Shown: positions 16,385-24,432 of the stretch, in pieces | Numbering within the stretch: the first letter of the stretch is position 1 | How the letters are laid out: each line of letters opens with the position of its first letter | DNA from: Tenggerimyces sp963762635 | GTDB lineage: Bacteria; Actinomycetota; Actinomycetes; Propionibacteriales; Actinopolymorphaceae | Assembly: GCA_963762635.1 (NCBI GenBank) | Contig: CAVXLQ010000004.1 | Location: 310,001 to 374,000 of the forward strand | Direction: 5' to 3' | DNA length: 64,000 nt | The notes under the pieces: generated by a model | The model's database searches: none | Told to the model about the DNA's origin: nothing | What the model saw: the letters and a program-made list of their open reading frames with translations, nothing else | Position numbers and translations under genes: made by a program

Positions 16385-16891
16385 TGGAATCAGAATACGG
16401 GCTCACGGCACCGCAGGTGCCCATGCTGGTGTCGACGGCACCGCAGGTGCCCATGGTGGTGGGCACCGCAGGTGCCAACGCTGGTGTCGACCGCACCGCA
16501 GGTGCCCATGCTGGTGTCGACGGCACCGCAGGTGCCGATGGTGGTGGGCACCGCAGGTGCCAACGCTGGTGTCGACCGCAGCAACCACGTGGGGTCGGCA
16601 ACGAGCAAGCACCGTGGGGGGTCCGGGGAGTCGGCCCCCCGGTGTGACGCCGACCGACGTGGTCCGCGCGTTCCGCGGACATACCGAGCCGGAGGTCGGC
16701 CCAGGTAGCGCCCAGGTGGCCTTCCGACGTCCCGCCCCACCTCCCCGCGGGTGTGGCTGGCGGTCGGCGAGGGTGACCTCGCCTGGGCGCTACCAAGGAG
16801 TGCCCAAAGCTACACCGTCGGTGACGGGATCCGTGAGGTGAGGTATCCCTAGTAGCGTCAAGCCAGAACCCCTACGAGCATTGGAGAGTTC
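16385..16891. other. 507-bp divergent intergenic region
   Basis: No gene seen. Besides the minisatellite it contains a perfect 13-bp inverted repeat GGTAGCGCCCAGG (16704-16716) / CCTGGGCGCTACC (16782-16794) with a 65-nt spacer. It must hold the promoters for both the phosphatase operon and the SMP-30 gene. Confidence 0.6.
16407..16576. repeat. Minisatellite: two 85-bp units, six GCACCGCAGGTGC palindromes
   Basis: Units of 30, 25 and 30 bp (16407-16436, 16437-16461, 16462-16491) are repeated as a block at 16492-16576, so there is an 85-bp higher-order period. Every unit carries the 13-bp palindrome GCACCGCAGGTGC. The array sits upstream of the phosphatase pair and, on the other side, 315 bp before the SMP-30 gene. 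Confidence 0.9.
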
Positions 16892-17813
16892 GTGGCGAAG
16901 GACGACGTGTACGAAACCCTCGACGACAGCTTCGGCCCCTGCACGTGGGGTGATCTGACGCTCGAAAAGGTCTACGAGGGCACCCGCTGGGCGGAGGGCG
17001 GCGTGTACGTCCCCAGCGGCAAATATCTGCTCTGGAGCGACATCCCGAACGACCGCATGCTGCGCTACGACGAGGCCTCCGAAGCCGTCGGCGTCTGGCG
17101 CCATCCCGCCGGCTACACGAACGGTCACACGCTCGACCGCGAGGGCCGGCTGATCAGCTGCGAGCACGGCAACCGCCGCGTCACGCGGACCGAGCACGAC
17201 GGCAGCGATCACCGTTCTCGCCGACAACTACGACGGCAAGCGGCTCAACAGCCCGAACGACGTCGTGGTGCAGTCCGACGACTCGATCTGGTTCACCGAC
17301 CCGTCGTACGGCATCGACAGCGACTACGAGGGCTACTACGCCGAGAGCGAGATCGGCGCCTGCCACGTCTACCGCATCGATCCCGGCACGCGGCGACTCA
17401 CGATCGTCGCCGACGACTTCGTGCGGCCGAACGGGATCGCGTTCTCGCCCGACGAGTCCAAGCTGTTCATCTCCGACACCGCCGGCAGCCGCAAGCACAT
17501 GCGCGTCTTCAACGTGAGCAGCGACGGCAAGCTGGAGGGCGGCGAGGTCTTCGCCGACTGCACGAACGGCGCCTTCGACGGCTTCCGCTTCGACTCCGCC
17601 GGCCGGCTGTGGACGAGCGCCGGCGACGGCGTCCACTGCTACACGCAGGACGGCAAGCTGATCGGCAAGATCAAGGTGCCCGAGGCCGTCGCGAACGTCG
17701 TGTTCGGCGGCCCGAAGCGCAACCGCCTGTACATATGTGGCTCCACCAGCCTGTACTCCGTCGTCCTGTCCGTCCGCGGCGCGCCGCTTCCGTTCGATCC
17801 GAGGGAATCATGA
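16892..17813 (+). pseudogene. SMP-30/gluconolactonase-family protein, single frameshift
   Basis: Starting at GTG 16892 (GGAGAG upstream), the frame encodes a normal SMP-30 start (GTRWAEGGVYVPSGKYLLWSD, GHTLDREGRLISCEHGNRRV) up to about 17205. The rest (ITVLADNYDGKRLNSPNDVVV onward, with IAFSPDESKLFISDT and GNVVFGGP-like ending) continues in the next frame. Removing one base in GGCAGCGATC (17201-17210) would give a single 306-residue enzyme of normal length. The family hydrolyses sugar lactones with a divalent metal. Its stop overlaps the glyoxalase ATG. Confidence 0.85.
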
Positions 17814-18211
17814 GCAAGGGAGTACGCGAGCTCCGCCTGGCCGTCACCGTCGACGACTGGGAGGCCGCGGTCCAGTTCTACCGGGACGTGCTCGGCCTGC
17901 CGCAGCTCGCCGACTTCTCCAGCGACGAGGGCCGCGTCGTGCTGCTCGAGGCGGGGCGGGCGACGTTGGAGCTGATCGACCCTCGGCAGGCGGACTTCAT
18001 CGACCGCGTCGAGGTCGGTCAGCGCGTCGCCGGTCCGATCCGCATCGCGCTCGAGGTGGACGACACGGCCGCCACGACGCAAGCGCTGGTTGACGGCGGC
18101 GCCCAACTCGTCAAGGAGCCGACCGAGACGCCGTGGCGCTCGTTGAACGCACGCCTCGAGGCCCCCGGCGACCTTCAGCTCACGTTGTTCCAGGAGCTCG
18201 ACAAGGCGTGA
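17810..18211 (+). CDS. Glyoxalase/bleomycin-resistance (VOC) family protein
   Basis: 133 residues with the paired beta-alpha-beta-beta-beta VOC fold: LRLAVTVDDWEAAVQFYRDVLGLP, VVLLEAGRATLELID, then IALEVDDTAATTQALVDGGA and WRSLNARLEAPGDLQLTLFQ. The metal-ligand Glu near the end is kept. The ATGA overlap with SMP-30 indicates one transcript. The stop codon is provided by the first bases of the second 75-bp palindromic element. Confidence 0.88.
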   Translation: MSKGVRELRLAVTVDDWEAAVQFYRDVLGLPQLADFSSDEGRVVLLEAGRATLELIDPRQADFIDRVEVGQRVAGPIRIALEVDDTAATTQALVDGGAQLVKEPTETPWRSLNARLEAPGDLQLTLFQELDKA

Positions 18212-18282
18212 TCATGATCGTGATCGTGAAGCGAAACCGGCGTATATGACCGTTCCGTCTTCATGATCACGATCATGATCAC
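18208..18282. repeat. 75-bp GATC-rich palindromic element, copy 2
   Basis: Same length as the element at 13238-13312 and 68 of 75 bases identical. The two arms (24 nt each) pair at 23 of 24 positions around a GTATAT/GTATAC centre. It separates two convergent genes, overlapping the glyoxalase stop and ending 5 bp before the LLM gene stop, where it could act as a bidirectional terminator. Confidence 0.85.
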
Positions 18283-18287
18283 CGGGC

Positions 18288-19775
18288 TTAGCGGAACGCC
18301 TTGATCACGTCGGCGATCGGCTCCAGGGAGGACGCGTCGACCAGGTTGGGCAGGCGCACCATGACCTCGCTCGCGCCCGCTTCGGCGAGCTCGCGGAACC
18401 TGCCCACCTGGTCCGCGACCGTACCCGCGTTCACCGAGGCGGCGTAGCGCGCGGGGTCCTGGCGGCGCGGCCGATGCTGCTCGACGAGCTCCCGTACCTG
18501 CTGGTCGTCCGTCCCGATCAGCACCGTGGACAGGTGGGTGACCTCGACCTCGGCGGGATCCCGTTCGACGTCGAGGCAGTGCGCGCGGAGCACGTCGGCC
18601 TTGTGGCGTACGGTTTCCGCGTTCCCGAAGACGTTGCACGCGTCGGCGTACTGAGCCGCGAGCCGCAGCGTCCGCCGCTCGCCGCTCCCGCCGAGGATGA
18701 TCGGCACGCCGTCCTGCAGCGGTCGCGGGTACGACAGCGCTTCCTTGACGTGCAGCTGCCTGCCCTCGAACGCCGGCGCGCCCTTGCCCCACACGAGCGG
18801 CAGCACGCGCAGCGCGTCCTCGAGGAGGTCGTACCGGTCGCGTACGGACGGGAACGGCCACCCATAGGCGCGATGCTCGGCCTCGAACCAGCCGAGCCCG
18901 AGCCCGCACACCGCACGGCCGCCGCTCAGCACGTCGAGGGTGGCGATGATCTTGCCGAGGTGCGCGACGTTCCGGTACGTCACGCCAGTGACCAGGGTGC
19001 CGAGCCGGACGCGCTCGGTCCGCCCGGCGAGGAACGCCAGCGTGGTGTAGCTCTCCAGCATGGCGTCCCACGCGCGACCGATCTGCGGGATCTGGCGGAA
19101 GTGGTCCATGACGTAGATCGCGTCGAAGCCGGCCGCCTCGGCGGCCTGCGCGAGCTCCGTCAACCGCTGCCTGACGGCGGGATTGCCACCGGGCCAGTCG
19201 AATGTCGCGATCTGCAGGCCGAACCGCAGCCGGCTCGGGTCGCGCTGCTGCCGTTCGACGGCGGCTTGGGCCTGGGTGAAGGCCTCCGGCACGACACGGA
19301 CGTACGCGGGTCGCAGCACGCCGTCGAATCCCTCGCCGTCGAGCCGATCGCGTACGGTCGCCCAAGTCCGCAGCTGCGCGTTCAGCACGTCGACCGGGAT
19401 CCTCTTGTCCCGTTGCCGATTCCGTTCGCGGCACTCCTTCGCAGGCGTGTCGAAAGCGACGGCGTAGCACGGCAACCCCTGAGCGCGCGCCAGCGCAAGC
19501 CAGCCTTGACGGCGCTCGGCGTCGAGGCCGAGCGTGTCGATCACGGTAGTGAGCTTGCGCGCCACCCGACGGGAAACGACCTGGTCGAGCAGCGCGAACG
19601 CGTCCGTGCTCGCCTCGATGTCGTCCTCGGCGACTCCTACCAGCGCACGCAGCCGGTCGCTGCTCACCACCGTGCCCGGCGGGAAGTGCGCGTCGGCCCA
19701 GGACGTCTTTCCTGATGCGCCTGGACCGACGAGCACCACCACGCACGGAGACGGCAGGGCCCGCACGTCAGTCAT
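18288..19775 (-). CDS. Fusion: P-loop kinase-like ATPase + F420-dependent LLM oxidoreductase
   Basis: 495 residues in one uninterrupted frame. Residues 1-165 form a small AAA/polynucleotide-kinase-like domain: P-loop GPGASGKTSWA near residue 17 and a lid RNRQRDKRIP. Residues about 180-495 are a luciferase-like monooxygenase of the F420-dependent TIGR03560 type: FGLQIATFDWPGG, DHFRQIP, LGTLVTGVTYRN, GRAVCGLGLGWFEAEH. The linkage of an ATP-dependent kinase-like domain to a flavin-type reductase is unusual; substrate unknown. ATG 19775 is the natural start. Confidence 0.85.
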   Translation of the reverse strand: MTDVRALPSPCVVVLVGPGASGKTSWADAHFPPGTVVSSDRLRALVGVAEDDIEASTDAFALLDQVVSRRVARKLTTVIDTLGLDAERRQGWLALARAQGLPCYAVAFDTPAKECRERNRQRDKRIPVDVLNAQLRTWATVRDRLDGEGFDGVLRPAYVRVVPEAFTQAQAAVERQQRDPSRLRFGLQIATFDWPGGNPAVRQRLTELAQAAEAAGFDAIYVMDHFRQIPQIGRAWDAMLESYTTLAFLAGRTERVRLGTLVTGVTYRNVAHLGKIIATLDVLSGGRAVCGLGLGWFEAEHRAYGWPFPSVRDRYDLLEDALRVLPLVWGKGAPAFEGRQLHVKEALSYPRPLQDGVPIILGGSGERRTLRLAAQYADACNVFGNAETVRHKADVLRAHCLDVERDPAEVEVTHLSTVLIGTDDQQVRELVEQHRPRRQDPARYAASVNAGTVADQVGRFRELAEAGASEVMVRLPNLVDASSLEPIADVIKAFR

Positions 19776-19813
19776 GGGTGCAGTCTGCCGCCTCCGCGGT
19801 CACTCTGTGAGGC

Positions 19814-21358
19814 CTACCGCTGCGCGAGCGGTCCCTCGGAGTCGATGCCCTCGTAAGGCGGCACGCTGACCGTGCGCGCGCCCGGGCATCCGCCGAGGAT
19901 CACCTTGCGCAGCGAGACGTTGTTGTCAGGTTGGACTCGAACAGGTTCTTCCGGGTTGGCGTCACCTTGACGTAGTACGTCCCGTTGGGCAGGTCGGTGA
20001 TGTCGAAGGACTGGCCGGGCAGGTGACTGCGATGTAGGTGTCACCGGAGCCGACGTCGAGCACCTCGCGGACGGCGAGCGCCGTCGTTGCCCGCACGCGG
20101 TGTGCAGGTCGGGTCGCCCGGCTGCCAGTTGGCGCCCTTGACCGTGCAGGTCGATCGCGTCGGTCGCGGCCAGGCAGAACGCCTCCTTGTGGCTGCGTAC
20201 GACCTCGGTCTGGGTGGCGTTGAGCAGGCTGTACTGAGCGAAGTCGGTGAAGTGCCAGTGGTGGTGGCCTCCCGCGGGTCCCACTCCATGGTGCCGGTCT
20301 GCTCGTAGCCGATCTGCTTGCCGTTCGCGTCGTAGAAGTACTGGTACGCGTCCATGATGTCCTCGCTCGGACGACGGAAGCCGTCCACGACGAGCGGCGA
20401 CGGGCCGGCGTTCCACACGTTCGCGCCGAACGCGAGCGTGTCGCTCTCCTTCTCCGGCGTCTCCGGGTCGTCGCCCTCGGCGAAGATCCCGAACGAGGGC
20501 AGTGCGCGCAGGTCGGGCTTCGGTCCGGCCTGCGGCACCGCCCCCTCACCGGTGGGCTCCTTGGCGGCGGGCTTGGGGGCTACGCCCTTCTTGCCCTTGC
20601 CGAGACGGCCCTCGGGGTGTCCCGGCTCCTTCATGGTCTTGACGGTGACCTTGATCGTCGCCACGTCGTTGGACAGGCCCAACGCGTCGCGGTACTTCTT
20701 CTCCACGCTCACCTTGACGGTGTAGACGCCGTCCGGGATGAGCTTGAGGTCGTAGATCTCGTCGCCGACCTGGCCCACCACTGAGCCCCAGCCCTTCTGG
20801 ACCCCGTAGATCATGCCGAGCGTGAACGGGTTGCCGTAGCAGCCGAAGCTCGGGTACGGCGAGCTGTCCGGCGCGCCCGGCAGGTAGCGGACCGAGGCCG
20901 CCGTCGTAGTCGTAGGCGTTCGGGCAGTAGGTCTGCTTCTGGTCACTGACCTTCTTGCCCGCCGCGTTCGTCATCGTGACGTGGGCGAACGCGTCGAGGC
21001 CGTTCCAGTTCTTGACGACGTCGTTGGAGAGCGTTCGCCAGACGTTCTTGCCGTTCACGCGGACCAGCTGCCTGGTGACGATCGGGTCCTTGTACGACTT
21101 GCGCGACGTCCGGAGCTCGAACGGCACGTTGCGGTTGGCGATCAGGTAGCTGCCGATCGACGGGTTGTCGACCCAGATATTGCCTTCCTCGTCGACGTGG
21201 CGCTCCACCGTGGTCGAGGTCGCGGCGGCCACCAGGCGACCCGACATCTCCGGCTTGGCGGCGGCTTGAGCGAGCGCACCGGGCGCGCCAGCGGCCACCG
21301 CGGAGGTAGCGACCGCGATGGCGACGAGAGGGATTGCAAAACGTTTGGTGCGTGACAT
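19814..21358 (-). pseudogene. Secreted lysyl-oxidase-family protein with several frame breaks
   Basis: It starts at ATG 21358 with a Sec signal peptide (RFAIPLVAIAVATSAVAAG...ALAQ). Recognisable lysyl oxidase parts follow in changing frames: the N-domain to CPNAYDYDG (about 20905), SVRYLPG through MEWDPRE (about 20900-20275), the copper-site block HHHWHFTDFAQYSL and SHKEAFCL (about 20270-20160), NWQPGDPTC, then LAVREVLDVGSGDTYIA, and a C-terminus SLRKVILGGCPG. At least four single-base shifts are needed. The family oxidises peptidyl or free lysine using Cu and lysine tyrosylquinone. Either decayed or a badly sequenced stretch. Confidence 0.75.
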
Positions 21359-21378
21359 CGAACCCCCAATGCGATGGC

Positions 21379-21437
21379 GAATGCCGGCACCGTGCGGGTG
21401 CCGACACGACGTGGCACCGCGCTCGAAGCCGGCATTC
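21379..21437 (-). promoter_or_regulatory. Nested hairpin in lysyl-oxidase leader
   Basis: GAATGCCGGC (21379-21388) pairs perfectly with 21428-21437, enclosing GGCACC-GTGCG-GGTGCC. It lies 20-80 bp upstream of the lysyl-oxidase start, so it would form in its 5' leader or serve as an operator. Confidence 0.4.
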
Positions 21438-21552
21438 CCCCGATGTCATCGCGAGTCGTGCATGGCCGATCGCGCCCCCACTAGTGAGGGAGACGTTCGT
21501 TGTGGGAGTTTGGTTGTGGCCGCCAGCGAACTTTCTCGCCAAGGGAGCCTCG

Positions 21553-22014
21553 ATGTCCGAGAGCCGTCCGCCGTTTCCGCCGTTCACCCGCGAGACCGCG
21601 CTGACCAAGGTCCAGGCCGCGGAGGACGCGTGGAACTCGTGCGACCCAGAGCGAGTGTCGCTGGCGTACACGGTCGACACGGTGTGGCGAAACCGAGACC
21701 AGTTCGTCTCCGGCCGCGACGAGGTCGTGGCGTTCCTGACCGCGAAGTGGGCGCGCGAGCTGGACTACGCGCTGCGCAAGAACCTCTGGGGCTTCGACGA
21801 CCACCGCATCGGCGTGCGCTTCCAGTACGAGTCGCGTGACGCGTCCGGCCAGTGGTGGCGGAGCTACGGCAACGAACTCTGGGAGTTCGCCTCGAACGGC
21901 CTGATGGCCCGCCGCGAGGCCAGCATCAACGACGTGGCCATCGCCGAGTCCGACCGCCGCATCCATGGTCCGCGCCCCGAGGCCGAACACCGCCTCGAGT
22001 TCCCGCTCCGCTAG
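21553..22014 (+). CDS. NTF2-like protein, DUF1348
   Basis: 153 residues with the DUF1348 pattern: ALTKVQAAEDAWNSCDPERVSLAY, VWRNRDQFVSGRDEVVAFL, KWARELDYALRKNLWGF and YGNELWEF. The SnoaL/NTF2 cone fold binds small hydrophobic ligands; no catalytic role is established for this family. ATG 21553 follows AAGGGAG at 6 nt. The upstream in-frame extension from 21334 is rejected because it covers a hairpin region with no ribosome site. Confidence 0.88.
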   Translation: MSESRPPFPPFTRETALTKVQAAEDAWNSCDPERVSLAYTVDTVWRNRDQFVSGRDEVVAFLTAKWARELDYALRKNLWGFDDHRIGVRFQYESRDASGQWWRSYGNELWEFASNGLMARREASINDVAIAESDRRIHGPRPEAEHRLEFPLR

Positions 22015-22023
22015 ACCGACCTC

Positions 22024-22716
22024 TCACCAGGGGACGGGGCCCTCGGCGTTGACGTAGCTGCCGCTCGGTACGTCCTCGCCGGTGGCCAGGCGGACGGCGA
22101 TCTCGGCGCCCTCGGCGGCGGTCCGGGCGACCTTGAACTTGCCGCGGGTGAAGTCCGTGTCGCACGGACCGGGGTCGGCGGCGTACACGCGGATGCCCTC
22201 GGGGGCCAGGTGCTTCGCGTACTGCACGGTCACCTGGTTCAGCGCGGTCTTGGTCGGCGCGTACGCGAGCGAGCCCGGGATGTGCGCGAAGTACCAGCTC
22301 GGGTCGCTCATACGCGTCAGTGAGCCGATGCTGCTGGTGAGGTTGACGATCCGCGCGCCACCGTTCGCCTTGCGCAGCAGCGGCAGGAACGCCTCCGTCA
22401 CGGCGACGACGCCGAGCACGTTGGTCTCGAACACCTCGCGGATCGCGTCCAGGTCCACGGTGCCCGGCGTCTGTGGTGACAAGTCGCCGCTGATGCCGGC
22501 GTTGTTGACGAGGACGTCGAGCCGCCCGTACCTCGCCGCCACCTCGGCGGTGGCCGCGTCGATGCTGGCCGTGTCGGTGACGTCGAGCGCCAGGTCGCGG
22601 CTCTTGTCCCGTGCGGCGGCGACGACGGTCCAGCCGCGGTCGGCCAGCTGGCGGGCGATCTCGAAGCCGATGCCCTTGTTGGCCCCTGTGACGAGGGCGA
22701 TCTTGTCTGTGGTCAT
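22024..22716 (-). CDS. Short-chain dehydrogenase/reductase
   Basis: 230 residues, classical SDR: cofactor motif TGANKGIGFEIA (residues 10-21), NNAG, catalytic Ser in LTSSIGSL, and the YxxxK pair in LAYAPTKTALNQ. The C-terminus TFTRGKFK/EGAEIAVRLATG resembles carbonyl-reductase-like SDRs. Divergent from a LysR gene 71 bp away that is its probable regulator. Substrate unknown. Confidence 0.9.
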   Translation of the reverse strand: MTTDKIALVTGANKGIGFEIARQLADRGWTVVAAARDKSRDLALDVTDTASIDAATAEVAARYGRLDVLVNNAGISGDLSPQTPGTVDLDAIREVFETNVLGVVAVTEAFLPLLRKANGGARIVNLTSSIGSLTRMSDPSWYFAHIPGSLAYAPTKTALNQVTVQYAKHLAPEGIRVYAADPGPCDTDFTRGKFKVARTAAEGAEIAVRLATGEDVPSGSYVNAEGPVPW

Positions 22717-22772
22717 GGCGTCGACTTCACCAGCTCGACCCGGTCGCGGGCCAACACCGGTTGGGTGCGGAC

Positions 22773-22791
22773 CCATACCCTGGAGGTATGG
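22773..22791. promoter_or_regulatory. Palindrome over the lysR start (probable autoregulatory site)
   Basis: CCATACC-CTGGA-GGTATGG is a perfect 7-bp inverted repeat covering the ribosome site and ATG of the LysR gene. LysR proteins bind interrupted dyads, normally T-N11-A. Its position at the start codon suggests autorepression; alternatively the initiation codon is TTG 22797, putting GGAGG at a better distance. Confidence 0.5.
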
Positions 22792-23639
22792 AACGGTTGT
22801 CGACGCGCGAGCTGGAGTACTTCGTCGTGCTCGCCGAGGAGCTGCACTTCGGCCGGGCCGCCGAGCGGCTCGGGATCGCGCAACCGCCGTTGTCGCGGGC
22901 GATCAGCCAGCTGGAACGCCGCGTCGGTGTGCCGTTGCTCGAACGGACCAGCCGCAAGGTCGCCTTGACACCGGCCGGAGAAGTTCTGCTGCACGAGTCA
23001 CGCAAGGCCCTCGACGCGGTGTCGGCCGCGATGCTCCGGACGCGGCGCGCGGGTGCCGTGTCGAGCCGGCTGGTGGTCGTTCTGAAGCCCGGCGGCGACG
23101 GCGGCCTGTTGCCGGACATCCTTACTACGTACGAGAAAGACCCCGACGCGATCGAGGTCGACCTGCTGTTCTGCGGCGTCGGGGAGCAGGCGACGATGCT
23201 GCGGGACGGGCGGGCCGATGTGGGTTTCGTCCATGCTCCGCACGACGATCTGAGCGGGTTCGACACCGAGGAGCTGGTGGTCGAGAAGATGATCGTCGTT
23301 CTGCCCGCGGGGCATCGGCTGGCCGCGCGTTCGCACGTTCGTCTCGAGGATTTGGAAGGCGAGAACCTTCCTTCCTGGCAAGGCGGAACGGTCGACGAGG
23401 GTCACGGTCCGGACCCGCACGCGGGCGGGCGGTTGATGCAGCTGATCGCGCTGGGGCGGTTGGTCGCCGTCGTGCCCGAGTCGCTCGCGGGTCAGCTGCG
23501 GCGCGACCTGACCTGCGTACCGGTCGAGGACGCGCCGCCGTCGACGTTGCTGGTGGCGTGGCCCGAGCGCAGCCGTTCGCGTGCGGTGGCGGCGTTCGTA
23601 CGTGCCGCCGCGGCTGTCAGTCCTTCCGTCCGCCCATAG
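22788..23639 (+). CDS. LysR-family transcriptional regulator
   Basis: 283 residues. HTH: LEYFVVLAEELHFGRAAERLGIAQPPLSRAISQLERRVGVPLLERT; effector domain with DILTTYEKDPDAIEVDLLFCG and ADVGFVHAP. GGAGG is only one base from ATG 22788, so TTG 22797 (MSTRELEYF) may be the true start. Divergent from the SDR gene; LysR activators commonly regulate such neighbours. Confidence 0.9.
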   Translation: MERLSTRELEYFVVLAEELHFGRAAERLGIAQPPLSRAISQLERRVGVPLLERTSRKVALTPAGEVLLHESRKALDAVSAAMLRTRRAGAVSSRLVVVLKPGGDGGLLPDILTTYEKDPDAIEVDLLFCGVGEQATMLRDGRADVGFVHAPHDDLSGFDTEELVVEKMIVVLPAGHRLAARSHVRLEDLEGENLPSWQGGTVDEGHGPDPHAGGRLMQLIALGRLVAVVPESLAGQLRRDLTCVPVEDAPPSTLLVAWPERSRSRAVAAFVRAAAAVSPSVRP

Positions 23640-23729
23640 CCGCGTCGGGTCGTCGAAGAAGCCCCAAGTGAACATCGTCATGCAAGCTGCAGGCGGTGGC
23701 GTGCGGCGAAACTGAGCGAGCTGACGCGG

Positions 23730-24368
23730 CTAATCCTTTCGACCAGTCAGGGCGACGCCCACGCCGAGGCCGATCATCGCCACGCCCGCGGTGCCGCCGA
23801 CGAGTTCCAGCCGCCGGTCGGACCTGGTGAACCACTCGCGCGCGACTCCCGCCGTGACTCCGTACACGCTGTCGCTGAGCAGCGCGATCACCGCGAAGAT
23901 GGCGCCGAACACGATCATCTGCAGGCTGGCGTGCCCGACCGTGGGATCGACGAACTGGGGCAGGATCGCGCCGAAGAAGACCACGGTCTTGGGGTTCGTC
24001 ACGGCCACCACGAACCCCTGCCACCAGGTCCGCCCACCGCTGCCGCTGCCGGGCTGGGTCTCCCAGATCTCGCGCAGCTTCTTGCGCTGCCGGAACGCGC
24101 GGATGCCGAGGAAGATCAGGTACGCGGCGCCCGCGTACTTCAGCACGGCGTACGCGATCGCCGAGCTCTGCACGATCGCGCCGAGCCCGAGGGCGACGGC
24201 GGCGGCGAGCACGAAGCTGCCGACGGCCCCACCGACGACGGTGATCAGCGCGGCGCGGCGACCGTACGCCAGGGCGCGGCTGATCACGAACAGGACGGAC
24301 GGGCCGGGCGCCAGAATGATCAGGAACGCCGCGAGGGCGAAGGCGAGCAGGTGGTCGGTGGGCGGCAT
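23730..24368 (-). CDS. LysE/RhtB-family amino-acid exporter
   Basis: 212 residues, about six transmembrane helices, with the family N-terminus ILAPGPSVLFVISRALAYGRRA and the conserved WWQGFVVAVTNPKTVVFFGAILPQF. Exports amino acids or homoserine lactone-like molecules across the cytoplasmic membrane. I start at ATG 24368 (MPPTDHLL); the longer ORF overlaps the divergent xdhC promoter. Confidence 0.9.
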   Translation of the reverse strand: MPPTDHLLAFALAAFLIILAPGPSVLFVISRALAYGRRAALITVVGGAVGSFVLAAAVALGLGAIVQSSAIAYAVLKYAGAAYLIFLGIRAFRQRKKLREIWETQPGSGSGGRTWWQGFVVAVTNPKTVVFFGAILPQFVDPTVGHASLQMIVFGAIFAVIALLSDSVYGVTAGVAREWFTRSDRRLELVGGTAGVAMIGLGVGVALTGRKD

Positions 24369-24432
24369 GGCTAGTACGTAACCACGCGGCAGGTCCGGTC
24401 GGATAGTGCTTTTCGGAGCTATCGTCGGCTGC

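Noticed and set aside
16407..16576. Minus-strand His/Cys-rich repeat protein
   Set aside because: It is a translation of the GCACCGCAGGTGC minisatellite with no ribosome site or conserved domain.
18208..18282. Dam-type GATC cluster as a replication origin
   Set aside because: Actinomycetes lack Dam/SeqA control and no DnaA boxes or dnaA/dnaN genes are nearby.
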